64,000 bases of DNA from Bdellovibrionales bacterium CG10_big_fil_rev_8_21_14_0_10_45_34 (GCA_002778785.1 PEZS01000013.1:45448-109447); one strand, 5' to 3'; positions 52,950 to 62,434 are shown, numbered from the stretch's first letter. The notes: generated from the sequence alone by a model not told the origin. Numbers and translations are program-made.

Positions 52950-54401
52950 ATGAAAGGTTCGAACTTCAATCGCAGAGAGTTTGTTTTAAAGACCCTAGGT
53001 CTTGCAACATCAGCCGGCGCTTTGGCGACTCTCAGCCCAGAAAAGCTTCTCGCACGGCACATGCTTAATGATCCCTCTCGCATCATCACTATTGATGACG
53101 ATCCCAAAAGCCTAATCGATTTTAATGAAGACTTAATACTTGGCGAGGGAGAAAATCTCAGAAACGGCCTAACAGACTCCCAGAAGGTTTCGATACTTCA
53201 AGGCGGCACTTCCAAAACACAAACCATCATCAACCTAGCACTTCCTAAGAACACGAAGTTTAACGTAGCACTTATTGAGCAAATTACCGGCGAAGCCCAA
53301 CATATCGTCAGTGACACATCTCAGACTTTTAGTTTTCATTCTTACCGCTTGAGATCACTCCATTTTTCTAAACTGAGCCCCTCACTTCAGTATGTTCTCG
53401 AAGTAAAATCCGAAAGCGGCAGTTTAATTGATCGCCGTGGAGTTCGGACAATCGATACAGACAAAGAGCCGGCCCGGGTAGCATTAGCCTCTTGTGCGCT
53501 CGATCTTGCCTACGGCACTCGAGAACTCGCGTGGAAAAATCTGGCTAAAGCTAAGCCCGACGTTATTTTGCTCATGGGCGACAACTTTTATGTAGATATT
53601 CCTATGCCAGTCACGTCGTGGGCACCGCAAAGACTCATCTGGGGCCGCTATATGCAAAATAGGCGCACCCAAGGACTCTACTTTTTAGACCACCTGATTC
53701 CCGTATTGGCCACGTGGGACGACCATGATTTCGGTAAAAACGACACAAACGGCCAAGTGCCTTGGCGTGAGTTTGTGCAAAAAGAATTTCGGAGATTCTT
53801 TCCGGTTTTGGATGGCGACGGATTCAGCCGCGGTCCTGGCATTAACTTTAAGTGGAGTGCTTTTGGCCAAGATTTCTTTATGATGGACAGCCGCAGCTAC
53901 CGGCAGCATAGCTTGTTCTCTTTTACCAAAAGTACATTTTGGGGCAACGACCAAACACAGTGGCTTTTTGACAGCGCAGAAGAGAACGGCAATACAGGCT
54001 GGATTTTGAACGGACTGCAGTTTTTCGGTGGATATCTTCCGAGGGAAGAATCGTTCGAGGCCACTAGTAAGGCCGAACTAGAGAGCCTTTTAACTAATCT
54101 AAAAAAGAAGTCTAGAAAGTTTATCTTTTGTAGTGGTGATAAGCATCATACAGAAGTTATGAAAATTGAAAAAGAATATCTGGGATACTCCTCGTTGGAG
54201 CTTACAGCCAGCGGGATTCACCAGCTTCAATTAAGGAATCCCTGGTCAACATCTCCAAACCCCCGACAAATCGCAGCAGCGGGAGGCCATGAGAACTTTA
54301 TGGTCATAAATATTAAGCGCCAAAAATCGACTTACTTGGATATTTTTTCAGTTGCCAGCAAGCACAACAAAATACTGTACGGATTTTCACAAAAGATCTA
54401 G
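52950..54401 (+). CDS. phoD: PhoD-family alkaline phosphatase or phosphodiesterase, Tat-exported
   Basis: 483 residues. The signal NFNRREFVLKTLGLATSAGALA has a twin-Arg motif, so it is exported folded. A beta-sandwich N-domain (about 60-170) precedes the metallophosphatase core with RVALASCALDLAYGT, DVILLMGDNFYVD, VLATWDDHDFGKNDTNG and FCSGDKHHTEVM, the PhoD metal-ligand blocks (Asp, Asn and His residues for Ca/Fe). It cleaves phosphomonoesters or diesters in the periplasm or after secretion. AGAGGGGGGAG upstream supports the ATG. It follows the T2SS operon and might be one of its clients, though that is speculation. Confidence 0.88.
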   Translation: MKGSNFNRREFVLKTLGLATSAGALATLSPEKLLARHMLNDPSRIITIDDDPKSLIDFNEDLILGEGENLRNGLTDSQKVSILQGGTSKTQTIINLALPKNTKFNVALIEQITGEAQHIVSDTSQTFSFHSYRLRSLHFSKLSPSLQYVLEVKSESGSLIDRRGVRTIDTDKEPARVALASCALDLAYGTRELAWKNLAKAKPDVILLMGDNFYVDIPMPVTSWAPQRLIWGRYMQNRRTQGLYFLDHLIPVLATWDDHDFGKNDTNGQVPWREFVQKEFRRFFPVLDGDGFSRGPGINFKWSAFGQDFFMMDSRSYRQHSLFSFTKSTFWGNDQTQWLFDSAEENGNTGWILNGLQFFGGYLPREESFEATSKAELESLLTNLKKKSRKFIFCSGDKHHTEVMKIEKEYLGYSSLELTASGIHQLQLRNPWSTSPNPRQIAAAGGHENFMVINIKRQKSTYLDIFSVASKHNKILYGFSQKI

Positions 54402-54559
54402 GGCGTGTCCTCATTTGGGCGAGCGTCGCGAGAAAGCCAGTTTAACGCGAGATCAAAGCGCGAGGAGAAGCCATAGCGCCTCTTTGGCGCCGACGAGCAA
54501 CGCTGAGGTCGCTTTAAATTGGCTTTTGCAGTAGTTCGACCAAACGAGGACACGCCCTA
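54399..54559 (+). repeat. 161-bp imperfect palindrome (REP/MITE-like)
   Basis: The 20-base outer arms 54399-54418 and 54540-54559 pair with a single mismatch (TAGGGCGTGTCCTC and its complement). Inside, AAAGCCAGTTTAA pairs with TTAAATTGGCTTT, and further partly paired blocks follow, so the whole folds into a long hairpin. It begins in the stop codon of phoD. The AAGCCAGTTT word is shared with the 105-bp gspK repeat. No open frame. It may also end phoD transcripts. Confidence 0.85.
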
Positions 54560-54705
54560 AACAAAGGCCGCGTTGGCTCGCCGAATTCGGCGTTCGGTTC
54601 TTTTTGTTTTGGTTTGGCGGTTATTTGATTGCTGCGCCAGAAGGTCACTTGCACCTGCCGGCAGCAGATGCCAGGATACTCAACTTATTAACCAGGAGAG
54701 GGGCT

Positions 54706-55122
54706 ATGTCAGGAGTAAACAAAGCAATTATTGTCGGAAGATTAGGTGCAGATCCCGAAGTGAAGTTCACTCAGTCGGGACAACAAGTTGCTCGATTCAG
54801 CGTAGCAACAAGCGAAAATTGGACAGATCGTGATGGTCAAAAGCAAGAAAGAACAGAATGGCATCGCGTGGTGGTTTGGGGCAAGCTCGCAGAAATATGC
54901 GGCAAGTACCTTTCAAAAGGTCGCCAAGTTTTTGTAGAAGGTCGAATTCAAACGCGCTCGTGGGAAGACAATCAAGGTCAAAAAAAGTATTCTACAGAAA
55001 TCGTTGCTTCTACAGTTCAATTCTTAGGTACTGGCCAAGAAGCTAGCTCTCATGATTCTAGCGGGCCCGGAGACTTTGCAGACGAACCATCGTTCAACCC
55101 CGACGAAGTCCTCCCATTTTAG
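54706..55122 (+). CDS. ssb: Single-stranded DNA-binding protein
   Basis: 138 residues from ATG 54706 with AGGAGAGG upstream; the open frame back to 54604 is not SSB-like. OB fold: [74 protein letters not shown], then a short Ser/Gly linker and the acidic partner-binding tip ending DEVLPF. It coats single-stranded DNA in replication, repair and recombination. The 14-base palindrome CGCCGAATTCGGCG lies upstream (54579-54592) and could be an operator. Confidence 0.96.
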   Translation: MSGVNKAIIVGRLGADPEVKFTQSGQQVARFSVATSENWTDRDGQKQERTEWHRVVVWGKLAEICGKYLSKGRQVFVEGRIQTRSWEDNQGQKKYSTEIVASTVQFLGTGQEASSHDSSGPGDFADEPSFNPDEVLPF

Positions 55123-55206
55123 ATAGGCACGGATCGTTTGAACGCTACTAACTAAAAGGTCGACGCTATTAAATTGCTCAGCAATACAACATTTTTTTGC
55201 TGACTG

Positions 55207-55233
55207 GGAGCTCAGCAGTCTCTACTGAGCTCC
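55207..55233 (+). terminator. Inverted repeat between convergent genes
   Basis: GGAGCTCAG (55207-55215) pairs perfectly with CTGAGCTCC (55225-55233) around nine bases, covering the stop codon of the minus-strand gene and lying about 85 bases after ssb. There is no clear T tract on either side, so a terminator role is probable but not certain. Confidence 0.45.
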
Positions 55234-57648
55234 TGCGGGTTTAAAGCGTTCAAGTCTTTGATCCCTGCGCTCTTTTGCAATCGCATTTGAGACAGAACAG
55301 ATTCTACGAAGGCGAAAGTCCTCGATACCTTCATTTGTTTTACGTTTAATCAATTCGTCATAGACAATCTTTGCGGGCCCAAACTCTTTCGTTTGTGTTC
55401 TACATTGAGGGTACTCTTTTGGTGGCTCTTTAAGAAGTGTAGCCAAGCAGAGGTTTTTTAGCAGCCTGGGGTTCGGCCCACCCTGCTCATAAGAAGGCGC
55501 TCCTCTAAGATACCCTAAGCCGTAATCGAGGTACTCATCAAGTAGCGAGGAGTAACCTTCAAGAGATGATCTCGCCGTTTCCTCCGCATTTGCCATTGTA
55601 TCTCTTTTTTGTGTCGGAGTGCCCGAGACTCCAAGAACAGTTTCAAATAGATCGTCCGTTATAAACCCCATAGCGCCCGAAAGTTGTGTTTTTTCGGCTA
55701 TCAACTTTGCATCCATGGCTGACTGCACCAGCTTTCCAAATGAAAGAAAAGCTTCCCCTTTATCACTGGAAGTTGCACCCGGATTTTCGCTAAAGATTTC
55801 AGAAAAGGCCTCGACGATTTTTTCTTCTTCTTGTGGGGTAATCGTGCCGGCCTTCCATTTGTCTTCGGCCTCTATAATATATTTTAACCTCTCACGATAA
55901 TACGCAAGTCCCATGCGTTGAAGTGGCGGACTTGCCCTAAGAGTGTCCAAGAATTCTCCAAGCACTCTTGCTTGCGAAGCCGGGCTTCTTTCTTCAAATG
56001 GGCCACCTTCATAGAGGCTAGTAAGTGCCTTAGTTCTTTCAGCTGTAGTGAGTCTGTCCTGCGTGCTTTCAATCACCTTGGCCCGCCACTGCTCCAGTTG
56101 CGCGCGAATTTTCTTTATTGTCTGAGGGGATTCCAAAACAGCCCGAATCTGTTGCATTTCAGCGAAATCACTAACTCCATTAAACGTCTGCCTTATGCTT
56201 CCAAAGGTGAATTTATCTTTTGCTTGGCCCTTTAGCATCGAATCGTCCTTTAGGTGTGCTTCTATTCTAGCATCGAATGCGCGAGCGAAAGTCTGAGCCT
56301 CTTGTTCTGAAAAACCGAGCATCAGAAAAAAGCTATTCTCTCTGACTGATGGCCCAAACTCGTCGATGATTTTTCGTAAGTTATCCAAAACCAAACTATC
56401 AATTTCGCCCCGATAGAGATCTGATTCGCGGTTAAGGCGCGGGACCCCCTTCATTCGAGGAGTGAGAATATTCTCAGGTACAGCTATGGAATCGAAAAGC
56501 GCATCTACTTGAGAAGGAGTTAGACGTTCGGCATTGCCTATCTCTGATTCAACGGCATCGAGGCTACTACTTATTTTAGTGACGAAGTTGGTTTCAAACA
56601 CCGCTCTCGTCTTACGGTATAATTGACTTCTTCTAATATCGGTTCTTGACAGCATCGATTCATTGTACCATTTAGACAGACCTTCAACGGCAAAGCGAGT
56701 GTCGGATTGAAGTGCCCCCAAGGATCCTAGGCCCTTCGAGCTGCCGTTATCTTCATCCGCTAATCGCTTTGCTTTTAGAACTCGGCAGTATTGTTCGCCA
56801 GTTTTTTCAAATGCACAGGTAAGACCAAGTACCAAGTTAGAATTATCTAAACTCCCCATGACCTCCTCACGCATGCTTCCGAACTTAGAACTTTTAAGTG
56901 CGCTGAGAGTTCGTTGAAGCACCTTACCTGCCAAATTAACTGCTAAGCCCGCTGGAGTTGAAAAGAAAAAACCAGAAACGCCTAGCAAACTTGATGATAC
57001 CCGGGCCTCAATGTTTTTTTCAGAACATCCAGACTGCTCAAGGGCTTCGCCAAGTGTTTGAGACCACAGATCCAGCTGATCAAATCCCTCAATAAATCGC
57101 TGTCTTGCATCTTGAGCGCGCTGAACACTCAATGCAGCTCTCAGATCGGGGTAGCTTCGTTTTATCTGGCGGATAGAACTTTGGATTTCGTCCTCACTAG
57201 GCCATAAACCTTTCTCTCTCTCTGGGAGTTTTCGCACGAACTCGAGGTCGATTTGAAGTTCTTCTAGCTGCTCAATAGCAGATTGAATCGCCAAAGAGTT
57301 TTCTTCTGAGTCAAATCTGCGAATGATGCTGGTTATCGAGGGTAAAGTATCAAATGTCCTTGCAATGCCTTCACATCCTTTTTTGTCCGCTAAGATTTTG
57401 CTATAGATGCCATTTAGATTCTCAAGTTTATCGGCGAGTCTTCGAACTACATTCTTGTGCTCATTGCATCCAAAAGAATCGAGCAATACGTCGCCAGTGT
57501 TAGCAACCCCGTCAGGTGCACCTTTACTTTTTGCTATACCTGATGCCACGAACAATACTGTGATGAGACCCGCCATCAAGCTAGATATGGTTATTTGCGA
57601 TATCTTGATTTTTACTTTGCCCTTGCGCTGGCAACTTCGACTGAACAT
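55222..57648 (-). CDS. Large exported helical protein of unknown function
   Basis: 808 residues. A signal segment (about 15-40: ISSLMAGLITVLFVASGIAKS) is followed by an almost wholly helical, polar protein with many Glu, Arg and Lys and coiled-coil-like stretches, and about nine Cys spread along its length. One hydrophobic patch (VSGFFFSTPAGLAVNLAGKVL, about 225-245) might insert in a membrane. No known motif. It starts one base after the stop of the preceding gene (57650), so the two are coupled in one operon. It could be a large periplasmic or secreted structural or effector protein. Confidence 0.7.
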   Translation of the reverse strand: MFSRSCQRKGKVKIKISQITISSLMAGLITVLFVASGIAKSKGAPDGVANTGDVLLDSFGCNEHKNVVRRLADKLENLNGIYSKILADKKGCEGIARTFDTLPSITSIIRRFDSEENSLAIQSAIEQLEELQIDLEFVRKLPEREKGLWPSEDEIQSSIRQIKRSYPDLRAALSVQRAQDARQRFIEGFDQLDLWSQTLGEALEQSGCSEKNIEARVSSSLLGVSGFFFSTPAGLAVNLAGKVLQRTLSALKSSKFGSMREEVMGSLDNSNLVLGLTCAFEKTGEQYCRVLKAKRLADEDNGSSKGLGSLGALQSDTRFAVEGLSKWYNESMLSRTDIRRSQLYRKTRAVFETNFVTKISSSLDAVESEIGNAERLTPSQVDALFDSIAVPENILTPRMKGVPRLNRESDLYRGEIDSLVLDNLRKIIDEFGPSVRENSFFLMLGFSEQEAQTFARAFDARIEAHLKDDSMLKGQAKDKFTFGSIRQTFNGVSDFAEMQQIRAVLESPQTIKKIRAQLEQWRAKVIESTQDRLTTAERTKALTSLYEGGPFEERSPASQARVLGEFLDTLRASPPLQRMGLAYYRERLKYIIEAEDKWKAGTITPQEEEKIVEAFSEIFSENPGATSSDKGEAFLSFGKLVQSAMDAKLIAEKTQLSGAMGFITDDLFETVLGVSGTPTQKRDTMANAEETARSSLEGYSSLLDEYLDYGLGYLRGAPSYEQGGPNPRLLKNLCLATLLKEPPKEYPQCRTQTKEFGPAKIVYDELIKRKTNEGIEDFRLRRICSVSNAIAKERRDQRLERFKPAGAQ

Positions 57649-57649
57649 G

Positions 57650-58090
57650 CTAACGGGCCTTTGTGTTAAAGCGGATCTTGGCTAAAGCTTTCGACAAGTA
57701 ATCGCTGTCTGCTGTCAAAATAACCTCATCGCCCTTAGTGCTATAAATAGATATCTGGTTGTCCAGTTCGATAAGAAAGAAAGATGGATGCATTTTACTT
57801 TTTGCCGTGAGAACTTTAAGTCTACTGCCTTTCTTATTATGCGAAAGCTTTCGTGCCCACCGAACAGATATTGGTGGGTGTTCCTTCCTAATAACATTGA
57901 AGACTTCTTTTCGTGACTCAACGATTGTCAGTTTACCCGAGTAGTAGAATTTGTGATGAAGCGATTCTGACTTATCTAAAGACAATGACATATGCTCAGT
58001 GAGCGGAATCATTTTCCCTGCGATGGCGGGAGAAATCTGTAGCAAGCTAAAAACCGCCAAGAGAAAGGCAGTAGTATTGGAGAAATGCAT
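57650..58090 (-). CDS. Small exported protein, partner of the 808-residue protein
   Basis: 146 residues from ATG 58090, preceded by AGGAGGGCGAG; a longer frame to 58123 lacks a site. Signal peptide MHFSNTTAFLLAVFSLLQISPAIAG. The mature part has mixed strands, many Lys, His and Ser and no Cys. It lies one base before the large exported protein gene, and joint action is likely. No family recognised. Confidence 0.65.
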   Translation of the reverse strand: MHFSNTTAFLLAVFSLLQISPAIAGKMIPLTEHMSLSLDKSESLHHKFYYSGKLTIVESRKEVFNVIRKEHPPISVRWARKLSHNKKGSRLKVLTAKSKMHPSFFLIELDNQISIYSTKGDEVILTADSDYLSKALAKIRFNTKAR

Positions 58091-58168
58091 ATCTCGCCCT
58101 CCTGAATAGGATAGATGCATCACTCGTTTAGGCTAAATCAATTCAAAGTTTTTCAGTCTAAGGTCGAG

Positions 58169-58957
58169 TTAGAAGGTAAAGCCGACGCCAACGCGCCCGC
58201 CTAAACTTTTGGTTGTGACTTCGTCGGACGGAGGCAAAAACATTCCGTACTCAAACTGCGCTGTAAAGTACCAATTTGCCTTCATCCAGTAGTCAAATCC
58301 AAGTCCTGGCGAAAGCACAGTTGCAGTTGAAACTGCTGTCGTGTCTAAGGTATTGCTCGTAACAGACGACGGGAAGTACCAACCTATACCTAAGCCTAAC
58401 CAAGGCCTAAACCGCTTGGTCATGATGAGGTAACGGGCCCATGCTGTAAAAGTGACGTAATTGATCTCGGTATTACAAGCGCTAGATCCTGTGCATCGAT
58501 TTTGTGCACTGGTACCACTCGCCTTAAACTGCTCATACCCCAATATTCCCCGAAGTCTGAGATAAGGTAAAAGAGCATAGTCAGCAAATCCGCCCAGTCC
58601 AATTCCTGCTCCGGTTTTAGAAAAACTCTCAGATGAACTGCTTGATGTCAGCTTTACGTCCATCGTATCTTGCATGTATCCCAATAAAACTCCACCTGAC
58701 CAACGCGAGCTACCAGAACTTTTGGCACCTTTCTTTTTTCGAACTACCCTTCGCTTTTTCTTAGCAGGTGGTGCGGGATTTTGCGCAACCAAAGTTGCAC
58801 CAGGGTTTAATTCTGTCTGCTCGGATGCTTTCACAGCATCGTCTGCAACTACGTGCTGAGCATCCATTAAAATAGCTGTCATCAAAGCAATAGCAAGCCA
58901 CGGACGAACTGCCGTCAATTTCTGATTTCTGAGAATTTTCTTTTGCTGCGTCTTCAT
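58169..58957 (-). CDS. Outer-membrane beta-barrel protein
   Basis: 262 residues; GAGGGA seven bases before the ATG. A signal peptide (hydrophobic about 18-35, AQHVVADD), a Pro/Lys-rich linker with an RRVVRKKKG patch, then from about residue 85 a series of alternating aromatic strands: RWSGGVLLGYMQDTMDVKL, TGAGIGLGGFADYALLPYLRLRGILGYEQF and so on to the final GGRVGVGFTF, a barrel-closing strand ending in Phe as BamA clients do. It matches the OmpA/OmpW-like porin-fold class of unknown cargo. Two Cys (RCTGSSAC) sit in a loop. Confidence 0.8.
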   Translation of the reverse strand: MKTQQKKILRNQKLTAVRPWLAIALMTAILMDAQHVVADDAVKASEQTELNPGATLVAQNPAPPAKKKRRVVRKKKGAKSSGSSRWSGGVLLGYMQDTMDVKLTSSSSSESFSKTGAGIGLGGFADYALLPYLRLRGILGYEQFKASGTSAQNRCTGSSACNTEINYVTFTAWARYLIMTKRFRPWLGLGIGWYFPSSVTSNTLDTTAVSTATVLSPGLGFDYWMKANWYFTAQFEYGMFLPPSDEVTTKSLGGRVGVGFTF

Positions 58958-59149
58958 GTTTGTGTCCCTCAGAGATGCCGTACGATAGAGAAGTTCGCGA
59001 GCGTCAACCCTACCATCCGCCCATTTTGCTCCTCTTGCCCATTTACACCACGTGCCTATTCACCACTATAGCTAACTGCTTCAATTTGAGACACCCTCGC
59101 TTTCGAATCCCGACTTAAGTCAATCTCAAAGAGAGCCGATGTTAAGAGT

Positions 59150-59749
59150 ATGAGACCTTTGTTCGTTGTATTTTTCTTTCTCACCACACTTCTATTTGGG
59201 TTTCAAAACTGCGCACTACATCGCAGCGAACAGCGGACGCTTCTTGAAAACCATGGCTTTCAAGCCGTTTTAAAGACGGATTGCCTACCCTACCTGCTTT
59301 CAAGCCAAGCCAGTGCCATTTTTGCGTCAGACTATTCCCTCTCTCTTTCTCTCACCGAGGGCATTAATCAGAAAGGATGTATTATCTCGACGCTCGACAA
59401 TTCGAGCTCCGGGCTTGGTACGGTGACCTGTACCTTTACAACAGACACAAAGATGAACTTTTTCAATCTCGATGGTACGAGCAAAGACCCCTACCAGCCG
59501 GTCGAAGCTTTGACAGTTAACTCGTTTGCAGTTGAATCGGGTCACGGTGTTTCTTATACAAGACAGGATCAAACCACCCTCCGAAGCCACGTCATTGCTA
59601 TGGGCTCAAGAGCTGATGTGCTTGAAGGAATCAATTGTGGGTTTACATTCTTAGACCAAGCAGATTTCATCCAAAGCAAAGACAAAGCAGAATCAAATGC
59701 ACAAAAACTAGTACAAATAATTTTGGATAATCTCGCCCCCGATCAATAA
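59150..59749 (+). CDS. Putative lipoprotein, unknown function
   Basis: 199 residues. The N-terminal hydrophobic segment ends in GFQNCALHRS; Cys is in lipobox position but -1 is Asn, an unusual lipobox, so lipidation is likely but unproven. The mature part has Ser-rich, beta-prone stretches (SDYSLSLSLTEGINQKGCIIS, GTVTCTFTTDTKMNFF) and four further Cys. No family recognised. Followed by a compound repeat. Confidence 0.6.
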   Translation: MRPLFVVFFFLTTLLFGFQNCALHRSEQRTLLENHGFQAVLKTDCLPYLLSSQASAIFASDYSLSLSLTEGINQKGCIISTLDNSSSGLGTVTCTFTTDTKMNFFNLDGTSKDPYQPVEALTVNSFAVESGHGVSYTRQDQTTLRSHVIAMGSRADVLEGINCGFTFLDQADFIQSKDKAESNAQKLVQIILDNLAPDQ

Positions 59750-59754
59750 CTTTA

Positions 59755-60016
59755 CGCGTGCGAGCGCTTCACGTTCATCCGGGACGGCATCGCCCACTAA
59801 CTCTCTTCCTTTCTTGGCCAGACACGGACTCCTGTCCTCGCCGGCGTCGCAGCTATCGCGTGCGAGCGCTTCACGCTCAATCGTTGGTACAACCCACTAA
59901 CTCTCTTCCTTCTTGGCCAGACTCGGACTCCTGTCCTCGCCGGCGTCGCAGCTGACGCGTGCGAACGCTTCACGCTCGCCGGAGGTCTGGCCAAGAAGGA
60001 AGAGAGTTAGTGGGTT
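59755..60016 (+). repeat. Compound repeat: three direct units and a 32-bp perfect inverted repeat
   Basis: CGCGTGCGAGCGCTTCACG-like unit starts lie at 59755, 59857 and 59956 (third with one change), about 100 bases apart. A 32-base stretch in unit two (59891-59922) returns as an exact inverted copy at 59985-60016, ending unit three, with a 62-base loop. The G+C content is much higher than in the flanks. No coding frame makes sense across it. It fits a BIME-like palindromic mobile repeat and could terminate the upstream transcript. Confidence 0.9.
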
Positions 60017-60046
60017 GACGTCTACTTGAGTTATCCTTTTACTCAA

Positions 60047-60733
60047 ATGGTTTTGTCTAAGCGCCCAGTCGCCCTCGCCCTCGCTCTATCCTACGTTGTT
60101 GTGACGTTTCTTGGGATTCTCGTTTCTGGCAGCTTAGGTGCAACCATCGACAACTCTACGGTTAGGCGCGACGTTGATGTGCCCATTGAGGTTCGAGAGC
60201 TTTCTGGTGAAGAATTTCGATTTGTAGAACGAAAACGAATCTACGGCTTCTATTCTTACGAATCGTGTTTGTATCGGTCTGAAAACTACATTGTCATCAA
60301 ACACTATTGTTTTCCTACCGGACAAAAAAGGGCGCGCTCACTTCAAGTTGTATCGGCACAATTAGGCTCGGTAGTTTTTTATCAAGAGCAACTCTCCAAA
60401 GAAAAACGAGAGTTACGCATCGAGATTTTTGCTGAAGACCTTAAAGCAATTGCTGGAACACGATTTTTGAAATGGTCCTTATCAGAATGGGATGCCTTCT
60501 ATCGAAAGCTATCTGCGCGCTTACTCCCTGCCTGCTGGACAACGAATTTCGACCAAGCATCCGCTCAAGCGAGAGCTGATTGTTACCAAGAAGAAATCGC
60601 AAGCTTTCCATTATTTAATAATAGTGGGCTCAATTTAGTAAACTCAAAAACCCATTGGGATGAAACCTACATTGCAATTGAAAAAATGCTTACGGACAGA
60701 TATTCTCAGACGAGATCGATAACCACCGAGTAA
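60047..60733 (+). CDS. Exported protein of unknown function
   Basis: About 228 residues from ATG 60047, which gives a good signal sequence (LSKRPVALALALSYVVVTFLGILVSGSLG). A TTG at 60026 is open too. A small perfect inverted repeat, TTGAGT and ACTCAA, sits directly before the ATG (60026-60046). The mature protein is mixed alpha/beta with four Cys (ESCLYR, HYCFP, PACWT, ADCYQE). No family known. It starts close behind the compound repeat, which may carry its promoter or isolate it. Confidence 0.6.
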   Translation: MVLSKRPVALALALSYVVVTFLGILVSGSLGATIDNSTVRRDVDVPIEVRELSGEEFRFVERKRIYGFYSYESCLYRSENYIVIKHYCFPTGQKRARSLQVVSAQLGSVVFYQEQLSKEKRELRIEIFAEDLKAIAGTRFLKWSLSEWDAFYRKLSARLLPACWTTNFDQASAQARADCYQEEIASFPLFNNSGLNLVNSKTHWDETYIAIEKMLTDRYSQTRSITTE

Positions 60734-60768
60734 AGATTTAAGTAAGTTTTAAAGAAAAAAGGAATTTT

Positions 60769-61227
60769 GTGTTTTTTCGCTGTACGCCAACTTGTTTTGT
60801 AGCTGTTTTCTTTTTGGCGCTTTCTTTTATTCAAATTTCGCAGGCCGCCTCGAAGGGAGTCCCTCAAGTGAACGAAACCTCGAACTCAGAAGAATTAAAA
60901 AAGATTGAAACTAAGATCTTAGAGGCTTTAAAAGACCACGCCCGAATGGCTTTTTGGAAGAGGCATAACCTTAACATAAAAGTCATTCCGCAGTTGATGG
61001 ACGAGAAGATGCTCCGTGAGTGGTATGAGCGCTGGCAAAAATATGAAAATTCCCCAGAGATTAATTCAGAGCAAAAAGCTCTTCTTAAAAAGATCAAAGA
61101 CGGTACCGCAAGCAACATCTACCGTGTCTTAGTGAATGCTGATAAAGGCCCCACTGACAAGAGCTTAACCATTACTTATGATGCAGCAAGAAGTGTTGTC
61201 ATTCATATCATGCAACACCGAACATAG
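60769..61227 (+). CDS. Small exported helical protein of unknown function
   Basis: 152 residues from GTG 60769 with AAAAGGA upstream. Signal peptide PTCFVAVFFLALSFIQISQA, mature chain mostly helical and charged (EELKKIETKILEALKDHARMAFWKRHNLN). It lies 35 bases after the previous gene and probably shares its transcript. No family recognised. Confidence 0.6.
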   Translation: MFFRCTPTCFVAVFFLALSFIQISQAASKGVPQVNETSNSEELKKIETKILEALKDHARMAFWKRHNLNIKVIPQLMDEKMLREWYERWQKYENSPEINSEQKALLKKIKDGTASNIYRVLVNADKGPTDKSLTITYDAARSVVIHIMQHRT

Positions 61228-61381
61228 TTGTCTCGTAAAGTACGTTTCCGGAGAATATTTGTGCTAATTGAGTTGCAACAATTGGCATCCCCCGGTGAAC
61301 CGTGACTGTTGTCTGCTTGTTTGGAAAATCGCTTTGCATTTTATTGCTTGACCAAATTCGTATTCCTTTTAAGCTTTTTGA

Positions 61382-62173
61382 GTGACACTTTTAGTGACTT
61401 CTTTAGAGACAGTAAAATCCGTTGGTGTAGGCGTTTTGATACTAAAATCATTTCGCAAATTAAAGTGTAGGTTTCGATGGCAATTGTGTCTCTCCCTATT
61501 TTCATCTTTCGTTGCAACTTCCGCAATTGCTAGTTTCTCAGAGTTCGCGGAGAAACACATTACCCAACCTTATCGAGATGGCTTCGATACTCACGGTTTA
61601 CTCATTGCCGGCGGAGGCTTACTGGGAGTCGCCGCAACTCAAACGCAAGATTACAATTGGCGGGCTGATTGGGCTAACTACAATCGAATGAGCCATCAGA
61701 CTGCGCGTGTTGGCGACTACTTGGGCATGGGACTTATGGCTGCTGTAGTAGGTGGAGCGCAGCTGCTGTGGGATAACGAAAATGCTATTCATCATATCGA
61801 GGCTCTCGCTCATACCTTCGTAGTAACAAGTATTTTGAAACAAATCAGCAATCGCGCTCGTCCAGCAAGTTCGAATCATCACAGCATGCCATCGGGTCAT
61901 ACATCTATCGTGTTTGCGACAGCCTCACACTTGGCGTATGCGTACGGTTGGAAGGCGGCTATTCCCGCCTATCTTGCAGCAACATTTGTGGCTGCATCAA
62001 GATGGAGCGATGATGCTCATTGGCTCAGTGATACCGTGGGTGGCGCCGGAGTCGGAATCTTTTTTGGCAGAGCCACTTACTTAGACGCCGAACACGATGA
62101 TAGCCCTGAGGTTTGGCTCCACTGGATCAACCAGGGGCCATTTGTCTCCGTGAAGTTTCCCACCCCTTTTTAG
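61382..62173 (+). CDS. PAP2-family phosphatase
   Basis: Up to 263 residues from GTG 61382; the true start may lie later, near the signal segment FRWQLCLSLFSSFVATSAIA. The three acid phosphatase motifs are present: KQISNRARP (KxxxxxxRP), MPSGHTS, and SRWSDDAHWLSD (SRxxxxxHxxxD) with the nucleophilic His. Membrane stretches flank them. It removes phosphate from lipids such as undecaprenyl pyrophosphate or phosphatidic acid, or from sugar-lipid intermediates, at the periplasmic face. Substrate unknown. Confidence 0.85.
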   Translation: MTLLVTSLETVKSVGVGVLILKSFRKLKCRFRWQLCLSLFSSFVATSAIASFSEFAEKHITQPYRDGFDTHGLLIAGGGLLGVAATQTQDYNWRADWANYNRMSHQTARVGDYLGMGLMAAVVGGAQLLWDNENAIHHIEALAHTFVVTSILKQISNRARPASSNHHSMPSGHTSIVFATASHLAYAYGWKAAIPAYLAATFVAASRWSDDAHWLSDTVGGAGVGIFFGRATYLDAEHDDSPEVWLHWINQGPFVSVKFPTPF

Positions 62174-62434
62174 CGACATTTAGTTACTGTTGTTTACCAA
62201 GAAAAATGACTGTTTTTTTGGTGACCATTTAGGATCGGTCATAATCGTTGATCGATTTCCCTTGGTAATTACAAGGGCGTTTTTAGTGACGCTGAAAGTC
62301 CCAAATTGGTCGACTGTCTAACTACTAGTCAGTCCCAGTCTAATACACTCGATTTTCTTCAATGATTCTCTTCAGTTAATGCAAAGTCTTTCGGCATTCA
62401 TGTTGCTCCCTCTATTGGGTACGGAGGCGGAAGC

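Noticed and set aside
59755-60016. Integron attC or insertion-sequence ends
   Set aside because: No integrase or transposase lies beside it, no core-site motif is visible, and the structure is a mix of direct and inverted copies rather than terminal repeats of an element.
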